Assembly: GCA_002404195.1 (NCBI GenBank)
Contig: DHJF01000007.1
Location: forward strand, 21,670 to 45,736
Length of the DNA stretch: 24,067 nucleotides
Source: Candidatus Saccharibacteria bacterium UBA4727
GTDB lineage: Bacteria > Patescibacteriota > Saccharimonadia > Saccharimonadales > Saccharimonadaceae
Direction: 5' to 3'
Positions 13,671 to 21,027 of this stretch are shown here, one piece after another; within the stretch, counting starts at the first letter, position 1, and every line of letters begins with the position of its first letter. The notes under the pieces were generated by a model. It saw nothing but the letters and a program-made list of their open reading frames with translations. It did not search any database and was not told where the DNA came from. A program made the position numbers and the translations under genes.

Positions 13671-14867
13671 TTAGCCTATTCTGTATGATTCACGTGTGAA
13701 CGTGTCGAAGAAAACGCTCCACGGATTTGACTGTCCTGTAATTCGATCAGATAGAATCATGCCGGCAAGTACGCCGCTGGTCATTCCCCAGCCATTAAAT
13801 CCGGTCGCGACATAAATATGCTTGTCATTGCTCAGTAATCTTCCGATATACGGTACGCCATCTTTCGTGGCATAATCTTCGGTAAACCACTGGTAGCCTA
13901 CCTGTTTAATGGTGAACTTTGTATTGTAATCCTCTTTTGTTAAGCGGAAGGCTTCTTCGGGGGTGTCTGCTGCCATCTCTGCTTCGCTTTTGCCGCCGAT
14001 AATAATGACGTCCCCTTTATCGGTGGGCTGATAGCGGACCGAGTGAGGTTCCTTGCCGGTGCTGAAAAACTCCCCCTGAGGCGTTGGTTCTTCGATATAC
14101 ACCCCGAGCGCGTAATCTTTAAACTCGAAGAGATCCTTGTACGTGCCTTTTGGGTCATAGAAAGGTTTGTGCGTCGCAACCACAATATCTTTTGCAGATA
14201 CGATACCTTTATCGGTTATCAGCTGGTAGTTGCCCTGGCCGTCGGTGTGAATGTCGAGCGCCGTCGTGTGTTCGAACGCACTCGAACCGTCACTATTGAT
14301 TATTTCAGCAAGTGCTAAAAGGTACTTCCTTACATGGAACTGCGCTTGATTTTCGAACATAACAGCACCAAAGGTTTCATAGGGCAGCGGTACGTTCTCG
14401 ACGAATGATGCCGGTAGGCCCACCTGGAGCGCAGCTTCCGCTTCCTGTCTTACCTTCGCTGTGTCGTCCTTGGTTTGCGCATAGGTGTAGGCGGGCAGTC
14501 GCGAAAAGTCGCAATCGATTGCGTATTGGTGGATGATTTCTTCTATTTTGCTAATCGCCGCTTCATTTGCCTCGCCGTACAGGCGCGCACCCGCTTCGCC
14601 AAAGCGCTTCGTTAACTTTGCGTAGGTGATGCCATGGAGCGATGTCACTTTTGCGGTCGTATTGCCGGTGGTTCCCTCGATAATACGATCTTTCTCGATC
14701 AGCGCCACCGTTTGCCCGCTCTCTTTGAGCATATGCGCGATAGATATTCCGGCGATACCCCCACCAACAACGACCGTATCTACCTCAATGTCATGACCCA
14801 GAGACGGGTATGAGGTAGACGGTGTCGTTGCAATCCATATCGAACGTGCGTCTGGTTCCGTGTTCAT
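13671..14867 (-). CDS. FAD-dependent oxidoreductase (DAO family), Rieske domain absent
   Basis: A 398-aa protein with an N-terminal FAD-binding Rossmann motif, DTVVVGGGIAGISIAHMLKE (about residues 29-48), then ALIEKDRIIEGTTGNTTAKV, which is typical of the DAO-type YhfW/glycine-oxidase-like group. Near the C-terminus PYIGRL and IYVATGFNGWGMTSGVLAG (about 350-372) complete the FAD site. YhfW-type homologues of about 500 aa usually carry a C-terminal Rieske [2Fe-2S] domain. This one ends straight after the FAD domain at NPWSVFFDTFTRESYRIG. The ATG at 14867 has GAGG nine bases upstream and is preferred over an in-frame GTG at 14882. It lies 24 bases after the cupredoxin gene, which may replace the missing electron-transfer domain. 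Confidence 0.88.
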   Translation of the reverse strand: MNTEPDARSIWIATTPSTSYPSLGHDIEVDTVVVGGGIAGISIAHMLKESGQTVALIEKDRIIEGTTGNTTAKVTSLHGITYAKLTKRFGEAGARLYGEANEAAISKIEEIIHQYAIDCDFSRLPAYTYAQTKDDTAKVRQEAEAALQVGLPASFVENVPLPYETFGAVMFENQAQFHVRKYLLALAEIINSDGSSAFEHTTALDIHTDGQGNYQLITDKGIVSAKDIVVATHKPFYDPKGTYKDLFEFKDYALGVYIEEPTPQGEFFSTGKEPHSVRYQPTDKGDVIIIGGKSEAEMAADTPEEAFRLTKEDYNTKFTIKQVGYQWFTEDYATKDGVPYIGRLLSNDKHIYVATGFNGWGMTSGVLAGMILSDRITGQSNPWSVFFDTFTRESYRIG

Positions 14868-14891
14868 CTTTTCTATCCTCACTTTCGTAAG

Positions 14892-15338
14892 TTACTCTGT
14901 GACGGTAATGGTACCTGTCATGCTAGGGTGTATTGAGCATTTATACGCAAAGGTTCCTACTTCGTTGTAGGTAAATGAATACGTCTGGTCCTTTGCGAGG
15001 AGAGGGCTGCCCGGGCCCGCTTTGTTGTCGCTCTCTATGACGGTATGGGCTATGTCGTCGTGGTTCGTCCATTTTACGGTTGTTCCTTTTTTGACGGTGA
15101 GACTAGCGGGGCTAAAGGCGAAATTCTGTATGCTTACCTCATTGCTAGTGGTTTGCTGGGTGTTTTGGTTTTGGCCCTGGCTCTGACTTGGGGTTTGGCT
15201 TGAGCTTGGCTGACTCATATTTGGCATTGTTGACGGAGTTGTGGTTGGCTGCTGCCGGTGTCCCGCTAGGTAGGTGCCCAGGGCGATGAGCGCCAACACG
15301 ATAACCAGTGAAATGGTGATGATAGGTGCTTTTTTCAT
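14892..15338 (-). CDS. Cupredoxin-domain (blue copper-like) protein
   Basis: A 148-aa exported protein. Residues about 5-26 are a hydrophobic signal/anchor, and residues 30-67 are a Pro/Ser/Gln/Thr-rich linker. The C-terminal domain is plastocyanin/azurin-like: VSIQNFAFSPASLTVKKGTT, KWTNHDDIAHTV with the first His ligand, and FAYKCSIHPSMTGTITV with Cys, His and Met ligands. It should bind one copper and carry electrons outside the membrane. GGAGG lies eight bases before the ATG. It sits between the DUF2267 gene and the FAD oxidoreductase in one operon with short gaps. Confidence 0.9.
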   Translation of the reverse strand: MKKAPIITISLVIVLALIALGTYLAGHRQQPTTTPSTMPNMSQPSSSQTPSQSQGQNQNTQQTTSNEVSIQNFAFSPASLTVKKGTTVKWTNHDDIAHTVIESDNKAGPGSPLLAKDQTYSFTYNEVGTFAYKCSIHPSMTGTITVTE

Positions 15339-15369
15339 TGCGTGAACCTCCGTAGCGTCTCTTTAAAAG

Positions 15370-15735
15370 TTAAAATAATAATAACTTTGTATTTTTTGGC
15401 AGCTGTGCGCGAATATCCTGGATCTCGCCGTCGCTGATGGCATCTTTTATGGCATGCCACGATGAAAGGAGCTGCTTTTTAGCATGATCGATGGTGATGT
15501 TCTGAAGTCTTGCGACTTGCTCAAGAATATCCTCCTTTGCCGTACTCCTTGTTGCAAAAACAGAGAGCGCACGGTCTTTCAACTCGTGAGGCAGTTGACT
15601 CGCAAAATCTTTACGCTCTCCTTCTGTAAGATGAACGGCGAGCGTTTCGACCGTACAGTCGAGCGCATCCTTTGATTCACTATCAGAGAAACCTGAATAT
15701 TGTTGGACTTTTTTGATCATTTCCCGGTATTTCAT
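15370..15735 (-). CDS. DUF2267 domain protein
   Basis: A 121-aa soluble helical protein. MKYREMIKKVQQYSGFSDS at the start, TVETLAVHLTEGERKDFASQ (about residues 28-47) and ISDGEIQDIRAQLPKNTKLL at the end match DUF2267, which consists of repeated short helical units often found near stress or redox genes. Its biochemical role is unknown. GGAGG lies seven bases before the ATG. It is the first gene of the operon that continues with the cupredoxin (31-base gap) and FAD oxidoreductase. No strong -10 is evident in front of it, although an A/T-rich AATAAT lies just upstream. Confidence 0.82.
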   Translation of the reverse strand: MKYREMIKKVQQYSGFSDSESKDALDCTVETLAVHLTEGERKDFASQLPHELKDRALSVFATRSTAKEDILEQVARLQNITIDHAKKQLLSSWHAIKDAISDGEIQDIRAQLPKNTKLLLF

Positions 15736-15784
15736 GACTACACCTCCCCGTTATTATTGCTTCGATTTTTACCGAATCTTTCAT

Positions 15785-15804
15785 AGCCCGCCCAACGCCG
15801 GGCT
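15785..15804. other. GC-rich hairpin between divergent units
   Basis: AGCCCG and CGGGCT pair around eight bases. There is no T-tract. It lies between the DUF2267 operon start and a plus-strand TATAAT at 15811-15816. Confidence 0.35.
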
Positions 15805-15844
15805 GGCTATTATAATCTTATTTAAGTTCCACGTTCCAAACCCC

Positions 15845-16003
15845 ATGTTCGCCGTGACGCTGTTAGTGCTTAACTTTACGTTCGTTTGGATACCCATACC
15901 CGTCCTCCCGTTTAGCTTTATACTACTCATTATATGCCTTCTCGTTCAAACGTTCAAACGGTCTCCCTGGTGGATGATTTTAGAATTTTCGATAACAAAC
16001 TGA
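15845..16003 (+). CDS. Possible small membrane protein (52 aa)
   Basis: An open frame from ATG 15845 encoding a strongly hydrophobic segment (MFAVTLLVLNFTFVWIPIPV onward) with a basic end, KRSPWW. TATAAT at 15811-15816 could be its promoter, with a leader of about 22 bases, but no ribosome site is seen. Its last 14 codons fall in a partial junction-element copy. The frame is open upstream to 15713, but that part overlaps the DUF2267 start. This may be a chance frame in A/T-rich DNA. Confidence 0.28.
   Translation: MFAVTLLVLNFTFVWIPIPVLPFSFILLIICLLVQTFKRSPWWMILEFSITN
15961..15990 (-). repeat. Junction element copy C (partial)
   Basis: On the minus strand AAAATTCTAAAATCATCCACCAGGGAGACC matches the start of the conserved block (AAAGTTCTAAACTCGTCCACTAGGGG) in about three quarters of positions. 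No hairpin half is present. Confidence 0.4.
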
Positions 16004-16046
16004 GAACGATACCTTTAGCCCCTCAATAATCTTAATCATCAATTTT

Positions 16047-16054
16047 GCTATAAT
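16047..16054 (+). promoter_or_regulatory. Extended -10 promoter of the VOC gene
   Basis: TGC-TATAAT with a predicted start near 16061. The leader is about 29 bases and carries AGGAGG (16080-16085) close to the ATG at 16090. Confidence 0.65.
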
Positions 16055-16089
16055 AAGAATGTAGAACATTTCAACGAAAAGGAGGCGGT

Positions 16090-16476
16090 ATGTTAACAGC
16101 TCTTAGTGCATTCAGTGGACTTTCAGTAGATGATATCAAAAAAGCCAAAGAATTCTACGTAGATACCTTGGCGTTGAAATTAAATGATGACAGTATAGGG
16201 CTGCAACTTGAGCTACCCGGCGGCGGTCAACTGTTTATCTATCAAAAAGATAATCATGTTCCTGCAGCCTTTACTGTCCTTAACTTCGTCGTCGAAAATA
16301 TTGACGCTACTGTTGACCACCTTGTCGATCACGGTATAAATTTCGAACGATACGATAACATGCCCGCTAGCCAAGATGAGAGAGGAATTTTAAGAGGCAA
16401 AGTCGCACAGCAAGGACCAGACATAGCCTGGTTTAAAGATCCTGCTGGAAATATACTGGCAGTACTTGAGGAGTAA
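16090..16476 (+). CDS. VOC-family (glyoxalase/bleomycin-resistance-like) protein
   Basis: A 128-aa protein with the paired beta-alpha-beta-beta-beta fold of the vicinal oxygen chelate family. FSGLSVDDIKKAKEFYVDTL opens the first half, and FTVLNFVVENIDATVDHLVD opens the second at about residue 59. It ends with IAWFKDPAGNILAVLEE, the typical 'f.DPdGN.i.l.E' closing strand. Members bind a metal and act on electrophilic substrates or bind drugs. The substrate is not predictable. AGGAGG lies four bases before the ATG. It is one of few plus-strand genes in this half and converges with the P-loop kinase gene. Confidence 0.87.
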   Translation: MLTALSAFSGLSVDDIKKAKEFYVDTLALKLNDDSIGLQLELPGGGQLFIYQKDNHVPAAFTVLNFVVENIDATVDHLVDHGINFERYDNMPASQDERGILRGKVAQQGPDIAWFKDPAGNILAVLEE

Positions 16477-16478
16477 AT

Positions 16479-16527
16479 CGGGATTTGAAATCTATCCGAC
16501 GACTCCTCGTGGACGATCTTAGAATTT
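16479..16527 (-). repeat. Junction element copy D (divergent)
   Basis: It begins directly after the TAA of the kinase gene. On the minus strand AAATTCTAAGATCGTCCACG and AGGAGTCGTCGG match the conserved block. The following hairpin is poorly kept. Confidence 0.5.
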
Positions 16528-17001
16528 TTAATCTTGAGTGAGTTCATAGCTCCCGTCGAGTGGTTGGTCGAATCTTTTCGCAAAGTCATCCAGCATGTCG
16601 GATGTAATTACATGATTGTCACTACCGGGGCTAGTATTACGTATTTCGAGGCGTCGGTTTAATTCTTCAATAGGTACGTCGAAATAATAGACGCGACACT
16701 CGGCTCCAATAGACTCGATGTAATCACGATACAGTGATCTTTCAGCCTCTCTCCATGGGCAGAAGTCTAAGATTACTGATTCGTTTAGGCCGACCAGCTC
16801 TTTTATGTGAGACTTTATTAATTCATTGGCCTCTAATGCGATCTCTTCATTCCATTTAGGGCTATTTAGATCACCTCCAAGTTTTGAGTATTCTTCATCG
16901 AGTGAAAATCGAGCAATGCCCAATTCTTGCACTAGCTTTTTGCTACAAGTTGTCTTACCAGAGCCAGGCAGTCCAAGCATCATATGTACGGATGGTTTCA
17001 T
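16528..17001 (-). CDS. P-loop kinase-like ATPase (AAA_33 type)
   Basis: A 157-aa protein with Walker A MMLGLPGSGKTTCSKKL (about residues 7-23), an early acidic RFSLDEEYSKLG after strand 2, VILDFCPW as a Walker B-like strand (about 75-82), and EELNRRLEIRN with a lid arginine pair. These are features of small kinases of the zeta-toxin/chloramphenicol-phosphotransferase/AAA_33 group that phosphorylate small molecules or RNA ends. The target is unknown. Its ATG overlaps the TGA of the small membrane protein gene (ATGA), so the two are translationally coupled. The junction element starts right after its stop. Confidence 0.82.
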   Translation of the reverse strand: MKPSVHMMLGLPGSGKTTCSKKLVQELGIARFSLDEEYSKLGGDLNSPKWNEEIALEANELIKSHIKELVGLNESVILDFCPWREAERSLYRDYIESIGAECRVYYFDVPIEELNRRLEIRNTSPGSDNHVITSDMLDDFAKRFDQPLDGSYELTQD

Positions 17002-17264
17002 TGTTTAACTTTACTTTGCCAGATGGTTCTTAGTCGACTAATAGCGAGTGTCGACAAAAAGAACCCTGTCGGGGGGACGATTGCATTAATCCAGGGATTA
17101 CTATTACCAATCACGTAGAGGTAGATTAGTACAACGATATAGGTAAGGATGATAATTGCGACTTTTCGAGTCCAGCTCACTTCCCACTGCTTATCCAGTG
17201 AGACTTTTGCGTTACGCTGTTCAATATCATGTACGCGCGCAACTAAGTCTTTGTTTGAATTCAT
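16998..17264 (-). CDS. Small two-helix membrane protein
   Basis: An 88-aa protein. The N-terminal 30 residues are charged and helical (NKDLVARVHDIEQRNAKVSL), then DKQWEVSWTRK leads into two hydrophobic helices at about 34-52 and 58-75, and a basic tail follows. The charged helix plus WETSWTR-like entry into a two-TM hairpin is widespread in CPR genomes as an unnamed family. The ATG has TGA-TATGAT exactly six bases upstream, and no ribosome site. It is coupled by overlap to the P-loop kinase downstream, so the kinase may act at or with this membrane protein. Confidence 0.78.
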   Translation of the reverse strand: MNSNKDLVARVHDIEQRNAKVSLDKQWEVSWTRKVAIIILTYIVVLIYLYVIGNSNPWINAIVPPTGFFLSTLAISRLRTIWQSKVKQ

Positions 17265-17279
17265 ATATTTATCATATCA
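17265..17279 (-). promoter_or_regulatory. Extended -10, leaderless start
   Basis: TGA-TATGAT, six bases (AAATAT), then ATG at 17264. It lies directly after the hairpin of junction copy E. Confidence 0.7.
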
Positions 17280-17280
17280 A

Positions 17281-17353
17281 ATAAAAAAGTGTCCGAAGAA
17301 ATCTTTTATCATTGCGCTTACGCTCGGCAGCCACTAGTGAACGAACTTCTAAA
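17281..17353 (-). repeat. Junction element copy E
   Basis: It begins after the TAG of the hydrolase gene. The conserved block reads TTCACTAGTGGCTGCCGAGC on the minus strand (within 17318-17345). About 20 bases later comes AAAGATTTCTTCGGACACTTTTTT, a weaker hairpin with a TTCG loop and a T6 tail. The leaderless promoter follows. Confidence 0.75.
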
Positions 17354-17905
17354 CTATAAGCTCGTAGTGTAGGTATTTTGTATATAAGCCAGAAGTTCGG
17401 GAAACTGACTTTGTTCAATAAAATGTTTACCATTAGGAATACTAAAATGTGTCGCATCAAGTTCTTTTGCGATCGTGATAAATTCCTCTTGTGGAATATA
17501 AGGATCGTCATCTCCGCCGAATAAGGCTATGTGGCGTGTATTCGTTTTAATTTGATGCCATTGCCAAGGCGTATTAAAATAGCCGCTTTGCTTCTCAAGG
17601 TTATCACCTAGGTCTGTATATGACGGGGATACGAGTACGAGCCCATTTACTTGGTGGCTCTCTGCGTAGCGCATTGCGGCAACGGCGCCGGACGACCATC
17701 CGACGATAACATCTTTCTCGCCTATCTCTATATGATTTTCCATGAACGGAAGCCAGTATATGGAACGAGCGATGATTGAATCGGGCATTGTTTCAAAGAA
17801 AGTTGCATAGTTAAGGTTTTCGAGCTCGTCCTTTAGCCATGGTGTCCAGGCAAACGCCCAATGCGTAGATTGGTTACCGTGAATAAAGACGATGCGCTGT
17901 TTCAT
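17354..17905 (-). CDS. RBBP9/YdeN-like alpha/beta serine hydrolase
   Basis: A 183-aa single-domain alpha/beta hydrolase. KQRIVFIHGNQSTHWAFAW at the N-terminus is the oxyanion-hole strand. VIVGWSSGAVAAMRY (about residues 66-80) has the nucleophile Ser71, ALFGGDDDPYIP the catalytic Asp (about 132-134) and NGKHF the catalytic His (about 161). The order and length match the RBBP9/YdeN family of small serine hydrolases of unknown natural substrate. The frame is open upstream to 17980, but TGT-TATACT lies exactly six bases before the ATG at 17905. The divergent SRAP gene begins 95 bases away. A junction element follows the stop. Confidence 0.87.
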   Translation of the reverse strand: MKQRIVFIHGNQSTHWAFAWTPWLKDELENLNYATFFETMPDSIIARSIYWLPFMENHIEIGEKDVIVGWSSGAVAAMRYAESHQVNGLVLVSPSYTDLGDNLEKQSGYFNTPWQWHQIKTNTRHIALFGGDDDPYIPQEEFITIAKELDATHFSIPNGKHFIEQSQFPELLAYIQNTYTTSL

Positions 17906-17920
17906 ACATGGAGTATAACA
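17906..17920 (-). promoter_or_regulatory. Extended -10, leaderless start
   Basis: TGT-TATACT, six bases (CCATGT), then ATG at 17905. Confidence 0.65.
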
Positions 17921-17945
17921 AAAAAGAACCTCCGAAGAAATCTTT
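17919..17945 (-). repeat. Junction element copy F (hairpin half)
   Basis: On the minus strand AAAGATTTC-TTCG-GAGGTTCTTT, then TTTGTTATACT. The stem has one bulged T. The conserved block upstream is absent or eroded, and the divergent SRAP promoter occupies its place. Confidence 0.6.
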
Positions 17946-17988
17946 AGTCTGGCAAGGGCTATTAAATATAAAGTCATCAACAGTACGC

Positions 17989-18000
17989 TATACTAGTAAC
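17989..18000 (+). promoter_or_regulatory. -10 box, leaderless start of SRAP gene
   Basis: TATACT (17989-17994), six bases (AGTAAC), then ATG at 18001. This fixes the start and therefore the identity of residue 2 as serine. Confidence 0.65.
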
Positions 18001-18702
18001 ATGAGTTCCCGATATGCCCTTTTTGAAATAGACAAACTTCGCGACCGTTTTGCTCTTGCCAGCGGCGTTCCGAAAGGCATCAAGCCACACTACAACATCA
18101 GTCCAGTCCAATCCGTACCCGTTGTCGTTTCCCGCGATGGCAAAAACGAAATGGAGCTAATGAAATGGGGTTTTATTCCAAAAGGCGCTCCGAACGCTAA
18201 TTCTGTCTTTCGCTACAAAACCTTTAACACTCGTTCGGAAGGTATTTTTGATAAACCAGCTTGGCGAACAGCCGTTCGTACGACTCGCTGCCTAATTCCA
18301 GCCAATGGGTTTTACGAATGGAAAAAGACCACTGACAGCAAGCAGCCGTTTTATATTAAGCCAACCGACCAATCGGTCTTTGCTTTTGCAGGCCTCTATA
18401 GCGCGTGGACAGACCCCGAAGGTAAGGAGTGGGCGACATGCTCGATCATCACAATTGATTCTGGCGCGGAAGACGACATGACACCAAGCCGCCTGCCAAT
18501 CATCATTCATCCTGACGACGAGGCTGATTGGCTTAATCCTGAAATCAATGACGTCGGCGTACTGTATCGCTTCATGCTCCCTTACAGTGCTGATCAACTT
18601 ACGATCATCAAAGTCGGCGATGGTATCAATTCAGCAAAAATCGACACACCACAGCTTATTGAAAAAGTTGCTCCAGCTACCCCGCGCTCGTCAAAAAAGT
18701 AA
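18001..18702 (+). CDS. SRAP (YedK/HMCES-like) domain protein lacking catalytic Cys2 and His
   Basis: A 233-aa protein clearly of the SRAP family. YNISPVQSVPVVVSRDG, LMKWGFIPKGAP, FNTRSEGIFDKPAWR and TRCLIPANGFYEWKK (the Glu-bearing motif, about residue 106) are all present, as is FAGLYSAWTD. Family members start Met-Cys-Gly-Arg; Cys2, exposed after Met removal, crosslinks to abasic sites in single-stranded DNA. Here the protein starts Met-Ser-Ser-Arg, and the later 'HxRMP' motif reads TPSRLPIII, so the active-site His is Pro. Both residues needed for crosslink chemistry and release are missing. It may bind DNA without crosslinking or do something new. Monocistronic, with a leaderless-type promoter. 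Confidence 0.88.
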   Translation: MSSRYALFEIDKLRDRFALASGVPKGIKPHYNISPVQSVPVVVSRDGKNEMELMKWGFIPKGAPNANSVFRYKTFNTRSEGIFDKPAWRTAVRTTRCLIPANGFYEWKKTTDSKQPFYIKPTDQSVFAFAGLYSAWTDPEGKEWATCSIITIDSGAEDDMTPSRLPIIIHPDDEADWLNPEINDVGVLYRFMLPYSADQLTIIKVGDGINSAKIDTPQLIEKVAPATPRSSKK

Positions 18703-18822
18703 CGGGAACATTAATCGCAGCATCACGCTTCGGCGACACTGCTTTGCGAACATCTTTAGTCAAGGTTATACGCTGTTTTTCTGAATACCCCTTAGGTACT
18801 GTTAGATTTTACCCAGACACTC

Positions 18823-18828
18823 TATAAT
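18823..18828 (+). promoter_or_regulatory. -10 box of the S8 peptidase gene
   Basis: TATAAT with a predicted start near 18835, giving a leader of about ten bases before the ATG at 18845. An in-frame ATG at 18827 lies inside the -10 box and cannot be in the transcript. Confidence 0.6.
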
Positions 18829-18844
18829 GAAGGTATCGCTTATT

Positions 18845-20527
18845 ATGAATAAAAAACAAACACGCCTACTATTGCTAGCCAGCTGCCTACTGGCGATTGT
18901 TATTGGTGGTGTCGTTATCTACCATTTCTCTCTATCGAAACCATCCGCTGTAGGTTCGGGACCGACTCATTTGGTTACGACGAAGCCGATTACTCAGGAA
19001 CAATCTGTGGGTGGTACATCGACTCCCGGAGTACGGCGGACGACGCCACAGTATCCGTCCTCGCCACCCCCAGTAGCATCATTACCGACGGCGAGTCAAA
19101 CGCCTGCGCCAAAACAAGTGGCGATTCGAGCCGGCGTGACAAAAGAATATCCGTACTATGCACTCATGTTGCCGAATGATCCGTATGCGCAGTCGAGCTG
19201 GGCACTTCAAGCTACTCAGACACCGGCCGCCTGGGATCAGACGACCGGTTCATCGGTAATTGTTGCGGTGATTGACACCGGCTTTGCCCTCGATCACGAA
19301 GATCTTAAATCGCAGTGGTATCAGAATCCTGGTGAAACTGGCATGACAAAGCTTGGCGATCGTTGTTGGTCTGGCGCCCCTAAAGATAAAGCCACGAATG
19401 GCTGCGACGACGATGGTAACGGTTACACTGATGATGTCCAAGGCTGGAACTTTGTTTCATCAACGAATAATCCTCAAGCTGGTCAGCTCAACCCAACTGG
19501 TGCAGCTGTCTCCCATGGTACTGAGACGGCTGGACTGACCGGAGCGGCGAGCAATAATGGCGTAGGTATCGCCTCCTTTAATTGGAATACTCGCCTGATG
19601 CCCCTCCAGGCGCTCAACGATGACGGTGCTGGCTACACCAGTGGCGTGACTGCCGCAATCTATTATGCGGTTGATAACGGTGCGCAGGTAATCAATATGA
19701 GCCTCGGGGGCAGTCAACCTGATCCGGCCATGGATGCCGCTATTACCTACGCCTATGACCACAACGTTGTTGTTGTCGCGGCGGCCGGTAACTGTGGTAC
19801 GGGCACGGAACTTGGCTGCGACCCGAGTAACCCTGGCGCAATGGGCTACCCGGCTCTGAGTAATCACGTCATTGCTGTCGGTGCCATAGACAGTACGCTG
19901 CAACGGGCTAGCTTCAGTAGTTATGGATCAGGACTTGATGTTGTGGCGCCTGGCGCTGGCAGTATCGCGTCGCCAATGTGGCAGCCAAGTAACCAAACGT
20001 CAAGCTACGCAGGCACGCTCTATGGCACTTCGTTTTCATCTCCCTTTGTCGCAAGTCTTGCGTCGCTCATTAAAGCCGTTCGACCGAACGCTACGGCGGA
20101 CGACGTCACTGCCCTTATTGACGGCTCAGCTCAAAAAGTGAGCGCAATGGGAAGTTATCCCTATACACTCCAATATGGTCATGGACTTATTAATAGTCAG
20201 TCGGCTGTAGCGATTGCGGCGGCGCTAAACGCTTCGGCGTCAACTCCGACACTTCGCCAAACAGGTAATGAGGTAACGGAGCATCGATACTCTCCGACCT
20301 CAGCTATGGCGAGCGGCTGCCAGGTAGCTCCAGGTACGTACTGTACTATTTGGCTCCATGACGATACGACTGGGTATGATCGTTACCTACCCTACACGAA
20401 AGCTAGTTCTGATGGCTTAACTGGGTGGTCGTGGACTGGTGACATCCTCCAATCACAGCCATGGTCGGTGCGTGCCGTACAAGGTTCGGCAATTTCACCG
20501 ATATCATATGGGCTGTCTTTGAAATAG
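18845..20527 (+). CDS. Secreted S8 (subtilisin-like) serine peptidase
   Basis: A 560-aa protein. Residues about 6-30 are a signal/anchor (RLLLLASCLLAIVIGG), and residues about 35-95 a Pro/Thr/Ser-rich linker. The catalytic domain carries the full triad: Asp144 in VIVAVIDTGFALDHEDL, His224 in VSHGTETAG (the usual HGTHVAG second His is Glu here) and Ser396 in YGTSFSSPFVASL. The oxyanion Asn316 is in AAAGNCG. DDDGNGYTDDVQGW is the common calcium-binding loop. A C-terminal domain of about 110 residues with two cysteines follows. It is probably secreted or surface-bound and degrades host or environmental protein. It stands alone on the plus strand. Confidence 0.93.
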   Translation: MNKKQTRLLLLASCLLAIVIGGVVIYHFSLSKPSAVGSGPTHLVTTKPITQEQSVGGTSTPGVRRTTPQYPSSPPPVASLPTASQTPAPKQVAIRAGVTKEYPYYALMLPNDPYAQSSWALQATQTPAAWDQTTGSSVIVAVIDTGFALDHEDLKSQWYQNPGETGMTKLGDRCWSGAPKDKATNGCDDDGNGYTDDVQGWNFVSSTNNPQAGQLNPTGAAVSHGTETAGLTGAASNNGVGIASFNWNTRLMPLQALNDDGAGYTSGVTAAIYYAVDNGAQVINMSLGGSQPDPAMDAAITYAYDHNVVVVAAAGNCGTGTELGCDPSNPGAMGYPALSNHVIAVGAIDSTLQRASFSSYGSGLDVVAPGAGSIASPMWQPSNQTSSYAGTLYGTSFSSPFVASLASLIKAVRPNATADDVTALIDGSAQKVSAMGSYPYTLQYGHGLINSQSAVAIAAALNASASTPTLRQTGNEVTEHRYSPTSAMASGCQVAPGTYCTIWLHDDTTGYDRYLPYTKASSDGLTGWSWTGDILQSQPWSVRAVQGSAISPISYGLSLK

Positions 20528-20531
20528 TTTC

Positions 20532-20570
20532 CTACGCCTAGAACGAATCCGGCATAGGGCGTAGAACTTT
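20532..20570. terminator. Terminator between convergent genes
   Basis: CTACGCC (20532-20538) pairs with GGCGTAG (20558-20564), and a further CTA/TAG stacks with a bulge. AACTTTT follows on the plus strand. It lies between the ends of the peptidase and Nudix genes and probably serves the peptidase. Confidence 0.55.
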
Positions 20571-20574
20571 TGAA

Positions 20575-20937
20575 CTACAACAACCCGTCACTTATTAATT
20601 TTGGCAATAGAACAAACTTCAGGCCTTTTGATAAGTGAACATCATCATCTTTTGCATACCAAATAAAACCAGTTATCTCATTGTTTATCGCCAGTTCTCC
20701 GCTAACTTCAACTATGTAACTGGATACTTTTTGATTATCAAATTCATACGATAGATAATGAGATAATGTTGCGATATCTACGCCCAACTCTTCTTGTACT
20801 TCTCGGTGGACTGCTTCGATGGGTGTCTCTTCGTTTTCAATACCTCCACCGGGCGTCCAGTAGAAATCAGCATCGTGGCCCGTCAGAAGTAATATCTTCC
20901 TATCCTTTATGATAATGGCTCGCGATGTGTGTCTCAT
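20575..20937 (-). CDS. Nudix hydrolase
   Basis: A 120-aa protein. SRAIIIKDRKILLLTGHDAD starts the fold. The Nudix box is complete: GGIENEETPIEAVHREVQEE followed by LGV (about residues 31-53, Gx5Ex7REUxEExGU). Nudix enzymes hydrolyse nucleoside diphosphates linked to another group, often house-cleaning oxidised nucleotides. The 'W-TPGGG' entry is typical of MutT-like members, but the substrate is not predictable. TGA-TATGAT lies six bases before the ATG, directly after the hairpin of junction copy G. Confidence 0.9.
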   Translation of the reverse strand: MRHTSRAIIIKDRKILLLTGHDADFYWTPGGGIENEETPIEAVHREVQEELGVDIATLSHYLSYEFDNQKVSSYIVEVSGELAINNEITGFIWYAKDDDVHLSKGLKFVLLPKLISDGLL

Positions 20938-20952
20938 GTAGTAATCATATCA
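20938..20952 (-). promoter_or_regulatory. Extended -10, leaderless start
   Basis: TGA-TATGAT, six bases (TACTAC), then ATG at 20937. Confidence 0.7.
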
Positions 20953-20954
20953 AA

Positions 20955-21015
20955 CAAAAAGACTTCCTAAGAAATCTTTTTGAATAGTTATGCAGCTCGT
21001 TAGTATGTCAGAATA
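20955..21015 (-). repeat. Junction element copy G
   Basis: The hairpin AAAGATTTC-TTAG-GAAGTCTTT followed by TTGTTTGATATGAT is intact (20956-20981). The conserved block is degenerate (GACATACTAACGAGCTGC, 20991-21010). It begins 12 bases after the membrane-protein stop. Confidence 0.65.
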
Positions 21016-21027
21016 ACATGGCGTTTT

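Noticed and set aside
19460..19903. 147-codon minus-strand frame
   Set aside because: Antisense to the S8 peptidase catalytic domain; no signals of its own.
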